Shown one piece after another: positions 1-7,761 of a stretch of 64,000 nucleotides of DNA. Each line of letters starts with the position of its first letter. Positions within the stretch are counted from its first letter, which is position 1. Both the position numbers and the translations under genes were made by a program. The DNA lies in contig JAAEYW010000009.1 of the NCBI GenBank assembly GCA_018223185.1, positions 111,280-175,279 of the forward strand. Reading direction: 5' to 3'. A model generated the notes under the pieces. That model was given only the letters and a program-made list of their open reading frames with translations. It was not told where the DNA came from and searched no databases. This DNA comes from Oceanospirillales bacterium (GTDB taxonomy: Bacteria > Pseudomonadota > Gammaproteobacteria > Pseudomonadales > Balneatricaceae).

Positions 1-927
1 GCTATCCAGAAACTGCGACGAGATATTCTTAAATATGCCGCGTTGAATACCAATGTGATTATTTATGGCGAGACCGGCAGCGGAAAAGAGCTGGTCGCCC
101 AGTGCCTGCATGAGTTCAGCCCCCGTAGTGAACGTAATTTTGTACCGATCAACTGCGGCGCGATTCCGGAAAACCTGATTGAAACCGAGTTGTTTGGACA
201 TGAAGCCGGGGCATTTACCGGTGCTGCAAAAAAACGGACCGGTAAGTTTCAGCATGCGGATGGCGGCACATTGTTGCTGGATGAGATTGAAAGTATGCCT
301 GCCAGTCTGCAGGTAAAGATATTGCGCAGTTTGCAGGAGGGTGTGATTGAACCGCTGGGGTCCAATAAACAAGTGCCGGTGGATCTGCGTATTGTCGCTG
401 CATCTAAAGCCGATCTGTCTGTAGAGGAGAACTTCCGTCAGGATCTTTACTACCGGCTTAATGTGTCCTGTCTCTATCTTTCTCCGTTACGTGAACGCAT
501 TGAAGATATTCCGTTGCTGTTTGAATACTATGCCCGCCAGGCAGCTGCCCAGCATGGGCGTGAGCTGCGCAGAATAACCCGTCAGGATCTGACCAACCTG
601 CAACAGTACTCCTGGCCCGGTAATGTCCGGGAACTGAAGAATATCGCCGTGCGTTATGCGCTGGATGATATGCAGCCGGTAGCTGATCTTATCTACCCTG
701 AAACGGTTATTGAACCGGTCGGCAGTCATCGTCTGGAGAACACTCTGCCTCTGGCTGCCCAGGTGGCAAATTTTGAATATAAGGTGATCTGCGACGCCTT
801 GCAGCAGCACAATGGCAATATCAAAGCGGTGATGGAGATGCTGGATCTGCCACGCCGGACACTTAACCAGAAAATGGTCAAATATCAGATCGACCGCGCT
901 CACTTCATCGACTCCACCGGAGAATAG
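1..927 (+). CDS. Sigma-54-dependent response regulator, DctD-like (5' truncated by window edge)
   Basis: The reading frame is open from base 1, so the N-terminus (probably a receiver domain) lies outside the window; 308 residues are visible. They carry a complete AAA+ sigma-54 activation domain: Walker A GETGSGKE at visible residues 23-30, the GAFTGA loop that contacts sigma-54 at about 70-75, a Walker B-like LLLDEIE, and the WPGNVREL sensor segment. A Fis-type helix-turn-helix occupies about 275-300. Such proteins are phosphorylated by a sensor kinase and remodel sigma-54 RNA polymerase from upstream sites. The next operon encodes a TRAP importer behind a sigma-54 promoter, so this is most likely its dedicated activator, as DctD is for C4-dicarboxylate transport. 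The inducer cannot be told from sequence. Confidence 0.93.
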   Translation, partial: AIQKLRRDILKYAALNTNVIIYGETGSGKELVAQCLHEFSPRSERNFVPINCGAIPENLIETELFGHEAGAFTGAAKKRTGKFQHADGGTLLLDEIESMPASLQVKILRSLQEGVIEPLGSNKQVPVDLRIVAASKADLSVEENFRQDLYYRLNVSCLYLSPLRERIEDIPLLFEYYARQAAAQHGRELRRITRQDLTNLQQYSWPGNVRELKNIAVRYALDDMQPVADLIYPETVIEPVGSHRLENTLPLAAQVANFEYKVICDALQQHNGNIKAVMEMLDLPRRTLNQKMVKYQIDRAHFIDSTGE

Positions 928-948
928 GCAAAAATTTGCTTATTCTCC
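919..948. repeat. Near-perfect 30-bp palindrome over the stop codon; possible activator site 1
   Basis: The arms at 919-933 and 934-948 match except for one G/T pair. The centre, GCAAAAATTTGC, has the GCAA-N4-TTGC core seen again at 1041-1052 and 1075-1086. It overlaps the regulator's stop codon. No U-tract follows, so it is a poor intrinsic terminator, and a protein-binding site is more likely. Confidence 0.5.
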
Positions 949-1035
949 CCGCATTCCTGAAAAACTCTGCTTTACTTTAATTTTACTGACCCCGATGTGT
1001 GGTTTTTGTACGCGACAGCGGGTGAATAACACAGA

Positions 1036-1057
1036 TATAAGCAAGATCTTGCTTATC
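1036..1057. promoter_or_regulatory. Candidate upstream activating site 2
   Basis: A perfect 20-bp palindrome (1037-1056) is centred on GCAAGATCTTGC. It shares the GCAA-N4-TTGC-TTAT pattern with 923-944 and, with one mismatch, with 1070-1091. It lies about 143 bp upstream of the predicted sigma-54 start, a normal distance for a DctD/NtrC-class enhancer. Confidence 0.65.
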
Positions 1058-1069
1058 ATTTGTGTTGGT

Positions 1070-1091
1070 AATAGGCAGTTTTTTGCTCATG
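1070..1091. promoter_or_regulatory. Candidate upstream activating site 3
   Basis: The half-site pattern AATAGGCA-N6-TTGCTCAT matches site 1 closely and keeps the 12-bp GC-to-GC core length (GCAG-TTTT-TTGC). Its centre is 34 bp from that of site 2, about three helical turns, which suits cooperative binding by dimers. Confidence 0.55.
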
Positions 1092-1163
1092 ATGTAAGAC
1101 TTTAAACAAGCTTGTTGGTTAATAGTCTATATTTATCAAGTGCTTGGTATTTATTTTTTGGCT

Positions 1164-1179
1164 TGGCACTGACATTGCT
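1164..1179 (+). promoter_or_regulatory. Sigma-54 (-24/-12) promoter of the TRAP operon
   Basis: TGGCACTGACATTGCT matches the RpoN consensus TGGCACG-N4-TTGCW at all positions but one. The invariant GG (1165-1166) and GC (1177-1178) are correctly spaced. Transcription would start near 1190, leaving a leader of about 36 nt before the ATG at 1226. Confidence 0.88.
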
Positions 1180-1225
1180 TAATAAAACGGACACTAACAA
1201 TAAATCCCGAGAGAAGGAATTTAAC

Positions 1226-2254
1226 ATGCAAAGTAGTAAACGAACTCTGATCAAAGGCCTGGGCCTTGCCGTCACACTGAGTGCGGCACTGGGTGGCGCT
1301 GCCATCGCACAGGCTGAAGAGAATCGCTCCTATATTCTTGCGACCGCCTCTACCGGAGGAACCTACTATCCTGTTGGCGTGGCGCTGGCAACCCTGACAA
1401 AAGTGAAGCTTGAACCTAAATATAAGGTGTCATTGTCTGCCATTAACTCTGCCGGGTCCGGTGAAAACATTAAGCTGCTGAGCGAAAATGAAGCCCAGTT
1501 TGCGATTCTGCAGGGACTCTATGGCGCATGGGCCTGGAATGGTGAGGGTGCTTTCGCTTCAACGGGGCCGAAGAAGAACCTCCGTTCTGTTTCTATGCTG
1601 TGGCAGAACGTTGAGCAGTTTGTTATTAAATCAGATCTGGCAAAGACCGGTACTGTTGATGACCTTAATGCCCTGCAGGGTAAGAAATTCTCAATCGGCA
1701 AGAAAAACTCCGGTACGGAGGGCTCTGGTCTGCAGATTCTGAAAGGCCTGGGCACCGATGCGGCTAGCTTAGATATGGCTTACATGGGCTATGGCCCCAG
1801 TGCTGATGCACTGCAGAACGGTACCATCGAAGGGATGAATATTCCGTCAGGTGTGCCAACATCAGCTATCACCCGTGCCTATGCATCGCTGGGCAGTGAT
1901 ATGACAGTGCTGGACTTTACTGATGAACAGATCCAAAAAGCCAATGGTCGCTATAAGCTCTGGACCCGTTATGTGATTCCGGCCAATACCTATCCGGGTC
2001 AGGTTAAAGACATCAACACTATGGCTCAGCCTAACTTCCTGGCAGTACGCGATGACCTGTCAGAGGAAGATGTTTATCTGCTGACTAAAACCATCTACGA
2101 AAACCTGCCGTTCCTGAACGGTATTCATAAGGCAACCAAGGCGATGTCTCTTGAAAAGGCGATTGAAGGTTTGCCACTGCCTCTGCACCCGGGTGCTGCC
2201 CGTTACTACAAAGAAGCGGGTCTGACTATTCCTGAGCATCTTATCGCTGAGTGA
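1226..2254 (+). CDS. TAXI-family TRAP transporter periplasmic receptor
   Basis: A 342-residue solute receptor that captures a substrate in the periplasm and hands it to the TRAP permease encoded next. A Sec signal peptide covers about residues 1-30 (KR-rich start, hydrophobic core, AQA cleavage site). The mature protein begins with the TAXI signature ATASTGGTYYPVG and later has SAGSGENIKLL and NSGTEGSG. The ATG at 1226 is chosen because it follows GAGAAGGA (1211-1218) and gives a proper signal peptide; upstream in-frame starts precede the promoter. Expression should depend on sigma-54 and the upstream response regulator. The ligand is unknown: TAXI receptors studied so far bind glutamate or other small carboxylates. 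Confidence 0.93.
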   Translation: MQSSKRTLIKGLGLAVTLSAALGGAAIAQAEENRSYILATASTGGTYYPVGVALATLTKVKLEPKYKVSLSAINSAGSGENIKLLSENEAQFAILQGLYGAWAWNGEGAFASTGPKKNLRSVSMLWQNVEQFVIKSDLAKTGTVDDLNALQGKKFSIGKKNSGTEGSGLQILKGLGTDAASLDMAYMGYGPSADALQNGTIEGMNIPSGVPTSAITRAYASLGSDMTVLDFTDEQIQKANGRYKLWTRYVIPANTYPGQVKDINTMAQPNFLAVRDDLSEEDVYLLTKTIYENLPFLNGIHKATKAMSLEKAIEGLPLPLHPGAARYYKEAGLTIPEHLIAE

Positions 2255-2297
2255 TCTGTATCGCTGAGCTGTATTGTTAATCAGTTCGGCGATCTGA

Positions 2298-2320
2298 CGG
2301 GGGCGCGCTGTAAGCCCCCG
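2298..2320 (+). promoter_or_regulatory. Intercistronic hairpin between receptor and permease genes
   Basis: Seven-bp GC arms (CGGGGGC at 2298-2304, GCCCCCG at 2314-2320) close a 9-nt loop. No U-tract follows, so read-through is expected. It may protect the receptor mRNA or reduce permease expression, as is common in binding-protein operons. Confidence 0.6.
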
Positions 2321-2360
2321 CTATCTTATGTTTTACGTTCATCGTCAACGGAATACCGCT

Positions 2361-4502
2361 ATGAGTTCTATTGATACCAATACCGACCAGGAAACAGCCG
2401 CAAAACTGAAAAGTCTTGAGCTGTTACAGCGTCCGGAGCATTCGCTTACAGGACGTTTTATTTACTGGGCCGGTGTTCTTTTTGCCCTGGTACATATCTA
2501 CTTTAATACCCTGAGTACCGTCTCTGAATTATGGGTGTCTGCTATCCATTTTGGCGGCTTTGCTATGTTGTGTGCTCTGATGGTTCCGATGGTGCGCAGC
2601 AGTACTGTGGCCGGTCGTCGTGTCACACTGATTCTGGATATTCTCTTAGGGTGTGCCGCGGTTATCTGTGCGCTTTATCTGATTGGCTTTGAAGATGCCC
2701 TCTATGCCCGCGGTGTTAAGTTTGACGATCTCGACTGGGTTTTCTCACTGTGCGCAATCTTTATTGCGCTGGAGATGGCACGCCGCACGACTGGCTGGTT
2801 TATCCCCTGCATGATTCTGGTCGCCCTGACCTATGTATTCTGGTGGGGACAGTATATTGATGGAATTTTTGGTTTTCCGGGCCTGAGTCTGGAAACACTG
2901 CTTTATCGTAGCTACTTCTCTTCTGAAGGGATGTTTGGTCAGATTGCCCGAATTTCCTGGACCTATGTCTTTATGTTTATTCTCTTCGGCGCCTTTCTGG
3001 TGAAGTCCGGTGCCGGGGATTTCATTATTGAGTTGTCCCGCTGCGCTGCGGGGCGGATGGTAGGCGGTCCCGGATTTGTTGCGGTGCTGGGCTCTGGCCT
3101 GATGGGCTCGGTGTCCGGTTCATCTGTGGCAAATACCGTGTCTACCGGGGTCATTACCATTCCGCTGATGCAGAAAGCCGGTTTTCCTGCCCGGTTTGCT
3201 GCCGGCGTTGAAGCCGCAGCCTCTACCGGAGGGCAGCTGATGCCTCCGGTGATGGGGGCCGGGGCGTTTATTATGGCGTCCTATACACAGATCCCTTATG
3301 TGGATGTGATCGCTGTGGCGGCATTGCCGGCATTGCTGTACTTCCTTTCGGTGGGCTTTTTTGTTCGTGTCGAAGCGATGCGTAGTCACGCGCACGCAGT
3401 AGAGCTGGATACCCGTCCCATCGGTGAAGTGTTTAAGGATGGCTGGCATTATCTGTTGCCGCTGGTGGTGCTGGTCAGTTTGCTGATCTACGGTTTTACA
3501 CCCACTTATGCCGCAGGTATCTCCATTATTTCGGTGGTTGTTTCATCCTGGTTGTCAAGGCACCCGATGGGCCTCATGGATATCTTCGATGCGCTGGCAC
3601 AGGGCTCCAAAAATATGGCGACAACGGCGATGCTGTTGATTGCCGTTGGCCTGGTGGTTAACGTGGTAGCGATGACCGGTATCGGTAATACATTTTCTCT
3701 GATGGTTGCTGAATGGGCTGGCGGAAGTCTGCTGATCACTCTTCTGCTGGTGGCGCTGGCGTCTTTGATTCTTGGCATGGGGTTGCCGGTCACTGCGGCC
3801 TATATTGTTCTGGCAACGCTGTCGGCCCCTGCGCTGTACAACCTGATTGCGGAGATGCAGCTGGTGGATATGATGGTCAGTGGCACGCTGCCGGAAGTCG
3901 CCCGAACCATCTTCCTGTTGGTTGATGTCGAGAAAGCCGCGCTGTTGGCTGAGCCGATGAGCAAAATTGATGCACAGCAGCTATTGGCGCTGGTGCCGGG
4001 TGATTTTAAAGGTCAGTTGCTCGAACAGGCGATCGATCCGGCGCACCTGACTATGATTCTGTTGTCTGCGCATATGATCATTTTCTGGTTGTCTCAGGAT
4101 TCCAATGTCACTCCTCCGGTCTGTCTGACGGCATTTGCTGCCGCAGCTATTGCTAAGACGCCGCCTATGGCGACCGGCTTTACCGCCTGGAAAATTGCGA
4201 AGGGTCTCTATATTGTGCCGCTGCTGTTTGCCTATACCAACTTTATCGGTGGGACGACTGCAGAGGTGCTGAGTATCTTCTTCTTCTCAATCTTCGGTAT
4301 TTACGCCCTGGTTGGCTTTATGGAGGGGTATCTGGAAAGCCCGCTCAATCCACTGTTACGACTGATCTCGGGTGCAGCGGGAGGCGTTATGCTATGGCCC
4401 CATGGTGAGTGGTGGATCAGTAGTCTGGGCTTGCTGGTTTTTATTGCGCTGTTTATCTACAGCCGTGCCCGCAGAGAGAACCCGACAGCTGCTTTGGCAT
4501 AG
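2361..4502 (+). CDS. Fused TRAP transporter permease (TAXI type)
   Basis: A 713-residue inner-membrane protein in which the small and large TRAP permease subunits are one chain, as is usual for TAXI systems. It uses an ion gradient to import the substrate delivered by the receptor. There are many hydrophobic helices. The conserved DctM-type core GSVSGSSVANTVSTG and AASTGGQLMPPVMGAGAF lies at about residues 250-310, and a second motif, DSNVTPPVCLTAFAAAA, near 590. The ATG at 2361 is preferred over an in-frame ATG 33 bp upstream because the shorter form begins with a normal soluble N-terminus; ribosome-site evidence is weak for both. It is co-transcribed with the receptor, and a strong terminator follows. 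Confidence 0.92.
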   Translation: MSSIDTNTDQETAAKLKSLELLQRPEHSLTGRFIYWAGVLFALVHIYFNTLSTVSELWVSAIHFGGFAMLCALMVPMVRSSTVAGRRVTLILDILLGCAAVICALYLIGFEDALYARGVKFDDLDWVFSLCAIFIALEMARRTTGWFIPCMILVALTYVFWWGQYIDGIFGFPGLSLETLLYRSYFSSEGMFGQIARISWTYVFMFILFGAFLVKSGAGDFIIELSRCAAGRMVGGPGFVAVLGSGLMGSVSGSSVANTVSTGVITIPLMQKAGFPARFAAGVEAAASTGGQLMPPVMGAGAFIMASYTQIPYVDVIAVAALPALLYFLSVGFFVRVEAMRSHAHAVELDTRPIGEVFKDGWHYLLPLVVLVSLLIYGFTPTYAAGISIISVVVSSWLSRHPMGLMDIFDALAQGSKNMATTAMLLIAVGLVVNVVAMTGIGNTFSLMVAEWAGGSLLITLLLVALASLILGMGLPVTAAYIVLATLSAPALYNLIAEMQLVDMMVSGTLPEVARTIFLLVDVEKAALLAEPMSKIDAQQLLALVPGDFKGQLLEQAIDPAHLTMILLSAHMIIFWLSQDSNVTPPVCLTAFAAAAIAKTPPMATGFTAWKIAKGLYIVPLLFAYTNFIGGTTAEVLSIFFFSIFGIYALVGFMEGYLESPLNPLLRLISGAAGGVMLWPHGEWWISSLGLLVFIALFIYSRARRENPTAALA

Positions 4503-4534
4503 CGCCGCAACAGATAACCCCAACTGATTAATTT

Positions 4535-4564
4535 AAAACCGGCTTTTTAAGCCGGTTTTTTCGT
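4535..4564 (+). terminator. Intrinsic terminator of the TRAP operon
   Basis: AAAACCGGC and GCCGGTTTT arms close on a short T-rich loop and are followed by T residues. Confidence 0.9.
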
Positions 4565-4848
4565 TTTTAAGATAAATAGTGAGTAATATCACTTATTCAT
4601 AAGACGGCAATTTGTTAAATTGTCGCTTGGAGCTCTGGTTCCTCGTACTGTATTCGCAGCCCGGTATAGCTTTTGTTGCCGCGTGTTTGCAAGATACTGA
4701 CAGTATGAAAAAGGCTGGCTTTATATATGGCTTACAACAGTGGATGTTATGGCCGCCAGTCTTCCGCTTAATTCCGGGGGGGAGTTAAGTGGTAAAAAAA
4801 TGCTATGAAGACGCTCTTAAAAAGCGCTTCTGAATTGCGGAAGGGATT
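4565..4848. other. Upstream region of the Sel1/SPOR gene
   Basis: This stretch and the terminator before it make 346 bp without a gene. An imperfect palindrome (TAGTGA...TCACTTA) lies at about 4577-4596, and a G7 run at 4776-4782. A good ribosome site, AAGGGATT, immediately precedes the ATG at 4849. No open frame here looks coding. Confidence 0.5.
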
Positions 4849-4896
4849 ATGTTAATAAGATCAACGTTAATAAGATCAAAGTTAATAATATCGAAG
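4849..4896 (+). repeat. Three 15-bp tandem repeats inside the start of the Sel1/SPOR gene
   Basis: The unit TTAATAAGATCAACG is repeated with few changes from 4852 to 4896, so the protein begins M-LIRST-LIRSK-LIISK. Being a multiple of three, gain or loss of a unit would keep the frame and alter only the n-region of the signal. Confidence 0.8.
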
Positions 4897-6354
4897 TCAA
4901 CATCACTGAATCGGTTTGTTCATTTACCACTGCTGCTTGGCGTGAGTTCTGCGCTGATGTTTTCGGCTGTATCAATTGCCGGTGAACCGAATTCTAACGA
5001 ATGCTATCAGCTTTTTTCCTCAGCCGATTATCCGGATGCCCGGACACAGTGTCAGGAGCTAGCAGAGCTGGGGGACGCTAAGGCCGCCTTTCTGTTAGCG
5101 ACTATGTATTATCAGGCGCTGGGGACTGAGGAGGAGGATCAGCGCGGGCTGTTCTGGGATAAGATTGCTGCAGAAAAAGGCCATCCGGAGTCGGCCTATC
5201 GTCTTGGACTGGCTTATCAGTTGGGGCAGGGCGTCAGCCAGAGCAATAGTCAGGCGCGTCACTGGTATCAGCAGGCAGCACTGGCGCAACACGCCAGGGC
5301 GCAAAAACTGCTGGCATCAATGTTTGAAACCGGTGCAGCCGGAGAAAAAGATCAGGCACGGGCTTATCAGTTGTACCTGAAGGCGGCCCGGCAGGGGCTG
5401 GTCAGTGCTCAGCTTAAGGTCGGCACCATGCTGCTTGAGGGGCGGGGAGTGACGGCTAACAGGGCGTCTGCTCAGCACTGGATCAGGAAAGCGGCCGATG
5501 CGGGCAATGCCAACGCACAGGTGGCGATGGGAGTGATTCTGGCTGAAATCGATCCCGCCGATAGCCTCAACTGGTATCGACGTTCTGCCGAGCAGGGTAA
5601 TGCTCTGGCACTGCAAAACCTCGCGCTGGTGTATTACGCAGGGCAGGGGGTTGAAGCGGATCATATGAAGGCGGCGGAATTAGCTCAACAGGCGATTGAT
5701 GCCGGGAACAGTGAAGCTTCATCACTATTGAATCTGATCCGGCTTGAGACCGAGCAACAAAAAGTTGTTGAACTGCAGGCAGAAAAGCAGCTGCTATTAC
5801 GACAGATACGGCAGTCGATTCCTGACAATGGTTCTGGTGAGCAGCAGTTGTTGCTGGCAACATTCTCGGTTGATAGTGGTTTAACACAAACATCTCAGGT
5901 GCAGGAAGCGGAGCCAGCGACTGCTGAACCTGAGGCATCTGATGCTAAACTGTCAGACGTTGCAGACACTTTATCAGAGACGGCACGGTCTGAGGATGTA
6001 TCGTCTCAGGATAGCGTAAGTCAGGCATCAGAATTGCCGTCTGAGAAGCCCTACGTACTGGCCGATGGCTGGGTGATGGGGCAACCTGCCACTCATTTCA
6101 CGATTCAGCTTCTGTATGGCACAGATGAGGCTGGCATACTTACCTATATTGATAAGTATAAGTTGCCGTCTGATGTGAGATATTACCGTACAATGAGAGG
6201 CGCAGATCTTTATTACGTGCTTATTTATGGCAATTACAGCACGATAGCGGCAGCGCAGGAAGCCGTTGCTGATATACCAGCGTCTGTCCGGGATGGTCTC
6301 TGGATTCGGAAATTCAGACGCTTACAGGCGTTTTACGTGATGCCGGAGTCCTGA
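4849..6354 (+). CDS. Sel1-repeat protein with C-terminal SPOR domain
   Basis: 501 residues. An unusual N-terminus made of LIRST/LIRSK/LIISK repeats precedes a hydrophobic stretch (about 25-45) that should act as signal peptide or anchor. Residues about 70-310 hold Sel1/TPR-like helical repeats (patterns such as AAAEKGHPESAYRLGLAY and GNALALQNLALVYYAGQGV). A low-complexity acidic, Ser-rich linker follows at about 345-400. The end (about 412-495) is a SPOR domain, which in other proteins binds denuded peptidoglycan at the septum. Sel1 repeats usually mediate protein contacts. A cell-envelope adaptor role at division sites is inference. The gene is followed 200 bp on by a paralogue of the same architecture. 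Confidence 0.85.
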   Translation: MLIRSTLIRSKLIISKSTSLNRFVHLPLLLGVSSALMFSAVSIAGEPNSNECYQLFSSADYPDARTQCQELAELGDAKAAFLLATMYYQALGTEEEDQRGLFWDKIAAEKGHPESAYRLGLAYQLGQGVSQSNSQARHWYQQAALAQHARAQKLLASMFETGAAGEKDQARAYQLYLKAARQGLVSAQLKVGTMLLEGRGVTANRASAQHWIRKAADAGNANAQVAMGVILAEIDPADSLNWYRRSAEQGNALALQNLALVYYAGQGVEADHMKAAELAQQAIDAGNSEASSLLNLIRLETEQQKVVELQAEKQLLLRQIRQSIPDNGSGEQQLLLATFSVDSGLTQTSQVQEAEPATAEPEASDAKLSDVADTLSETARSEDVSSQDSVSQASELPSEKPYVLADGWVMGQPATHFTIQLLYGTDEAGILTYIDKYKLPSDVRYYRTMRGADLYYVLIYGNYSTIAAAQEAVADIPASVRDGLWIRKFRRLQAFYVMPES

Positions 6355-6555
6355 TGGGCACGGAGCTTTTTATCGCCCGGTGAATCAGATAAGACGGATC
6401 TGTGCATTTTGTGACGAGGGATGATGTTGCCTTCACAGAAAGTCTGTTCTGGCTCGCGTTCCGTCTGCCCGAGCCAGGCCAGTCGACGATGGGACCATGA
6501 AATTTGAAAGTAAACTTAGTTAATCAACAGATGTGTTCTGTTTCAGGGATTAACA

Positions 6556-7755
6556 ATGCTACAACGGTTAAAACTGATCATTGCGACGGGCGTTACACTA
6601 CTGACCACCGGAGCTTTGGCTGCAGATACTCAGAACTGCCTGCAGGCCTATACTGCGGGTAAGAAGGCGCAGGCCTTCCAGAAGTGCCACCCTCTGGCGA
6701 AGGAGGGAGATCCTCAGGCGGCTTTTATTCTGGCTCGTTTATATGCACTGGGCGTTGATGGTAAAGCACCTGACTGGGAAAAAGTTGTTGAATGGCTGCG
6801 ACTATCGTCTGCGGCTAATCATGCTGAAGCGGCTTATAATCTTGCAATCGCCTACCAAAAGGGCAAGGGAACCGCGGCAGATCCTCAGCAGAGTCTGAAA
6901 TATTATCGTCAGTCATCAGAGCTCGGCAATCCTAAAGCGATGCGTAATCTTGCGATGCTGTATGAAAAGGGCAAGGGCGTTGATCAAGATATTGGTCAGG
7001 CTTTCACTTTGTATCAGCGTTCAGCCGAATCAGGGCTGACTGACAGTCAGTTAAAGGCCGGACTGATGTTGTTACAGGGCGAAGGGGTGGAGAAAGACCC
7101 GGTAGCCGCGCGCCGCTGGATAGAAAAATCAGCAGACGCGGGGAATGATAATGCGCAACTGGCGTTAGGCGTATTGTTGATTGATTTTGATCCTGAGACG
7201 GCAATTCACTGGTACGCTAAAGCCGCTGCCGCGGGTAACCCTTATGCTGCCCACAATCTTGCGTTGGTATACTCAGAGGGACAAAATACGCCTCAGGATC
7301 TGTATCAGGCACTTACCTATGCCAGAACCAGTCTGAAGCTTGGCAACCGGGAGACTCAACCGCTCTTCGATCGGATTCAGGCCCGTATAGAGGCGCAGGA
7401 TGCCCGTCAGCAGTCTGTTAAGACCGGGCCTGAAAAAGCCGGTGACGAAACTGACAAATCTCTGGCTATTGCTGATTTTAAAGGTCTTGATTGGCTAAAA
7501 GCGCAGCCTCCCGAGCATTTCGTCATACAACTGGCAAGGCTGACCACTCCTGAGGGCGCTCATCGTTTTATCCGGGATTTTAACCTGGAGCCGATTGCCC
7601 GTCCGGTTAAACTTGGTCAGGACGACTATGTGATCCTGACCCGCGATAGTTTTGTCGTTAAGGCCGATGCCCATAATATACTTAAGGCTCAGTTACCCAC
7701 CGCTTTAGCGGGAGAGGCCTGGGTACGCAGCTATCGTTCTCTATATAAGCATTAA
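6556..7755 (+). CDS. Second Sel1-repeat/SPOR protein (paralogue)
   Basis: 399 residues. A clean Sec signal peptide ends at about residue 22 (GALA|ADTQ). Sel1 repeats fill about 50-280, including QLALGVLLIDFDPETAIHWY, which corresponds almost segment by segment to the upstream paralogue. A short charged linker leads to a C-terminal SPOR-type domain (about 318-399, beginning HFVIQLARL). Both proteins are thus predicted to be exported and to sense or bind septal peptidoglycan. Start: the ATG at 6556 follows CAGGGAT at a good distance. The stop is 6 bp from the next gene, so it is probably co-transcribed with the glycosyltransferase. The pair looks like a tandem duplication with divergence, chiefly in linker length. 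Confidence 0.87.
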   Translation: MLQRLKLIIATGVTLLTTGALAADTQNCLQAYTAGKKAQAFQKCHPLAKEGDPQAAFILARLYALGVDGKAPDWEKVVEWLRLSSAANHAEAAYNLAIAYQKGKGTAADPQQSLKYYRQSSELGNPKAMRNLAMLYEKGKGVDQDIGQAFTLYQRSAESGLTDSQLKAGLMLLQGEGVEKDPVAARRWIEKSADAGNDNAQLALGVLLIDFDPETAIHWYAKAAAAGNPYAAHNLALVYSEGQNTPQDLYQALTYARTSLKLGNRETQPLFDRIQARIEAQDARQQSVKTGPEKAGDETDKSLAIADFKGLDWLKAQPPEHFVIQLARLTTPEGAHRFIRDFNLEPIARPVKLGQDDYVILTRDSFVVKADAHNILKAQLPTALAGEAWVRSYRSLYKH

Positions 7756-7761
7756 TACTCT

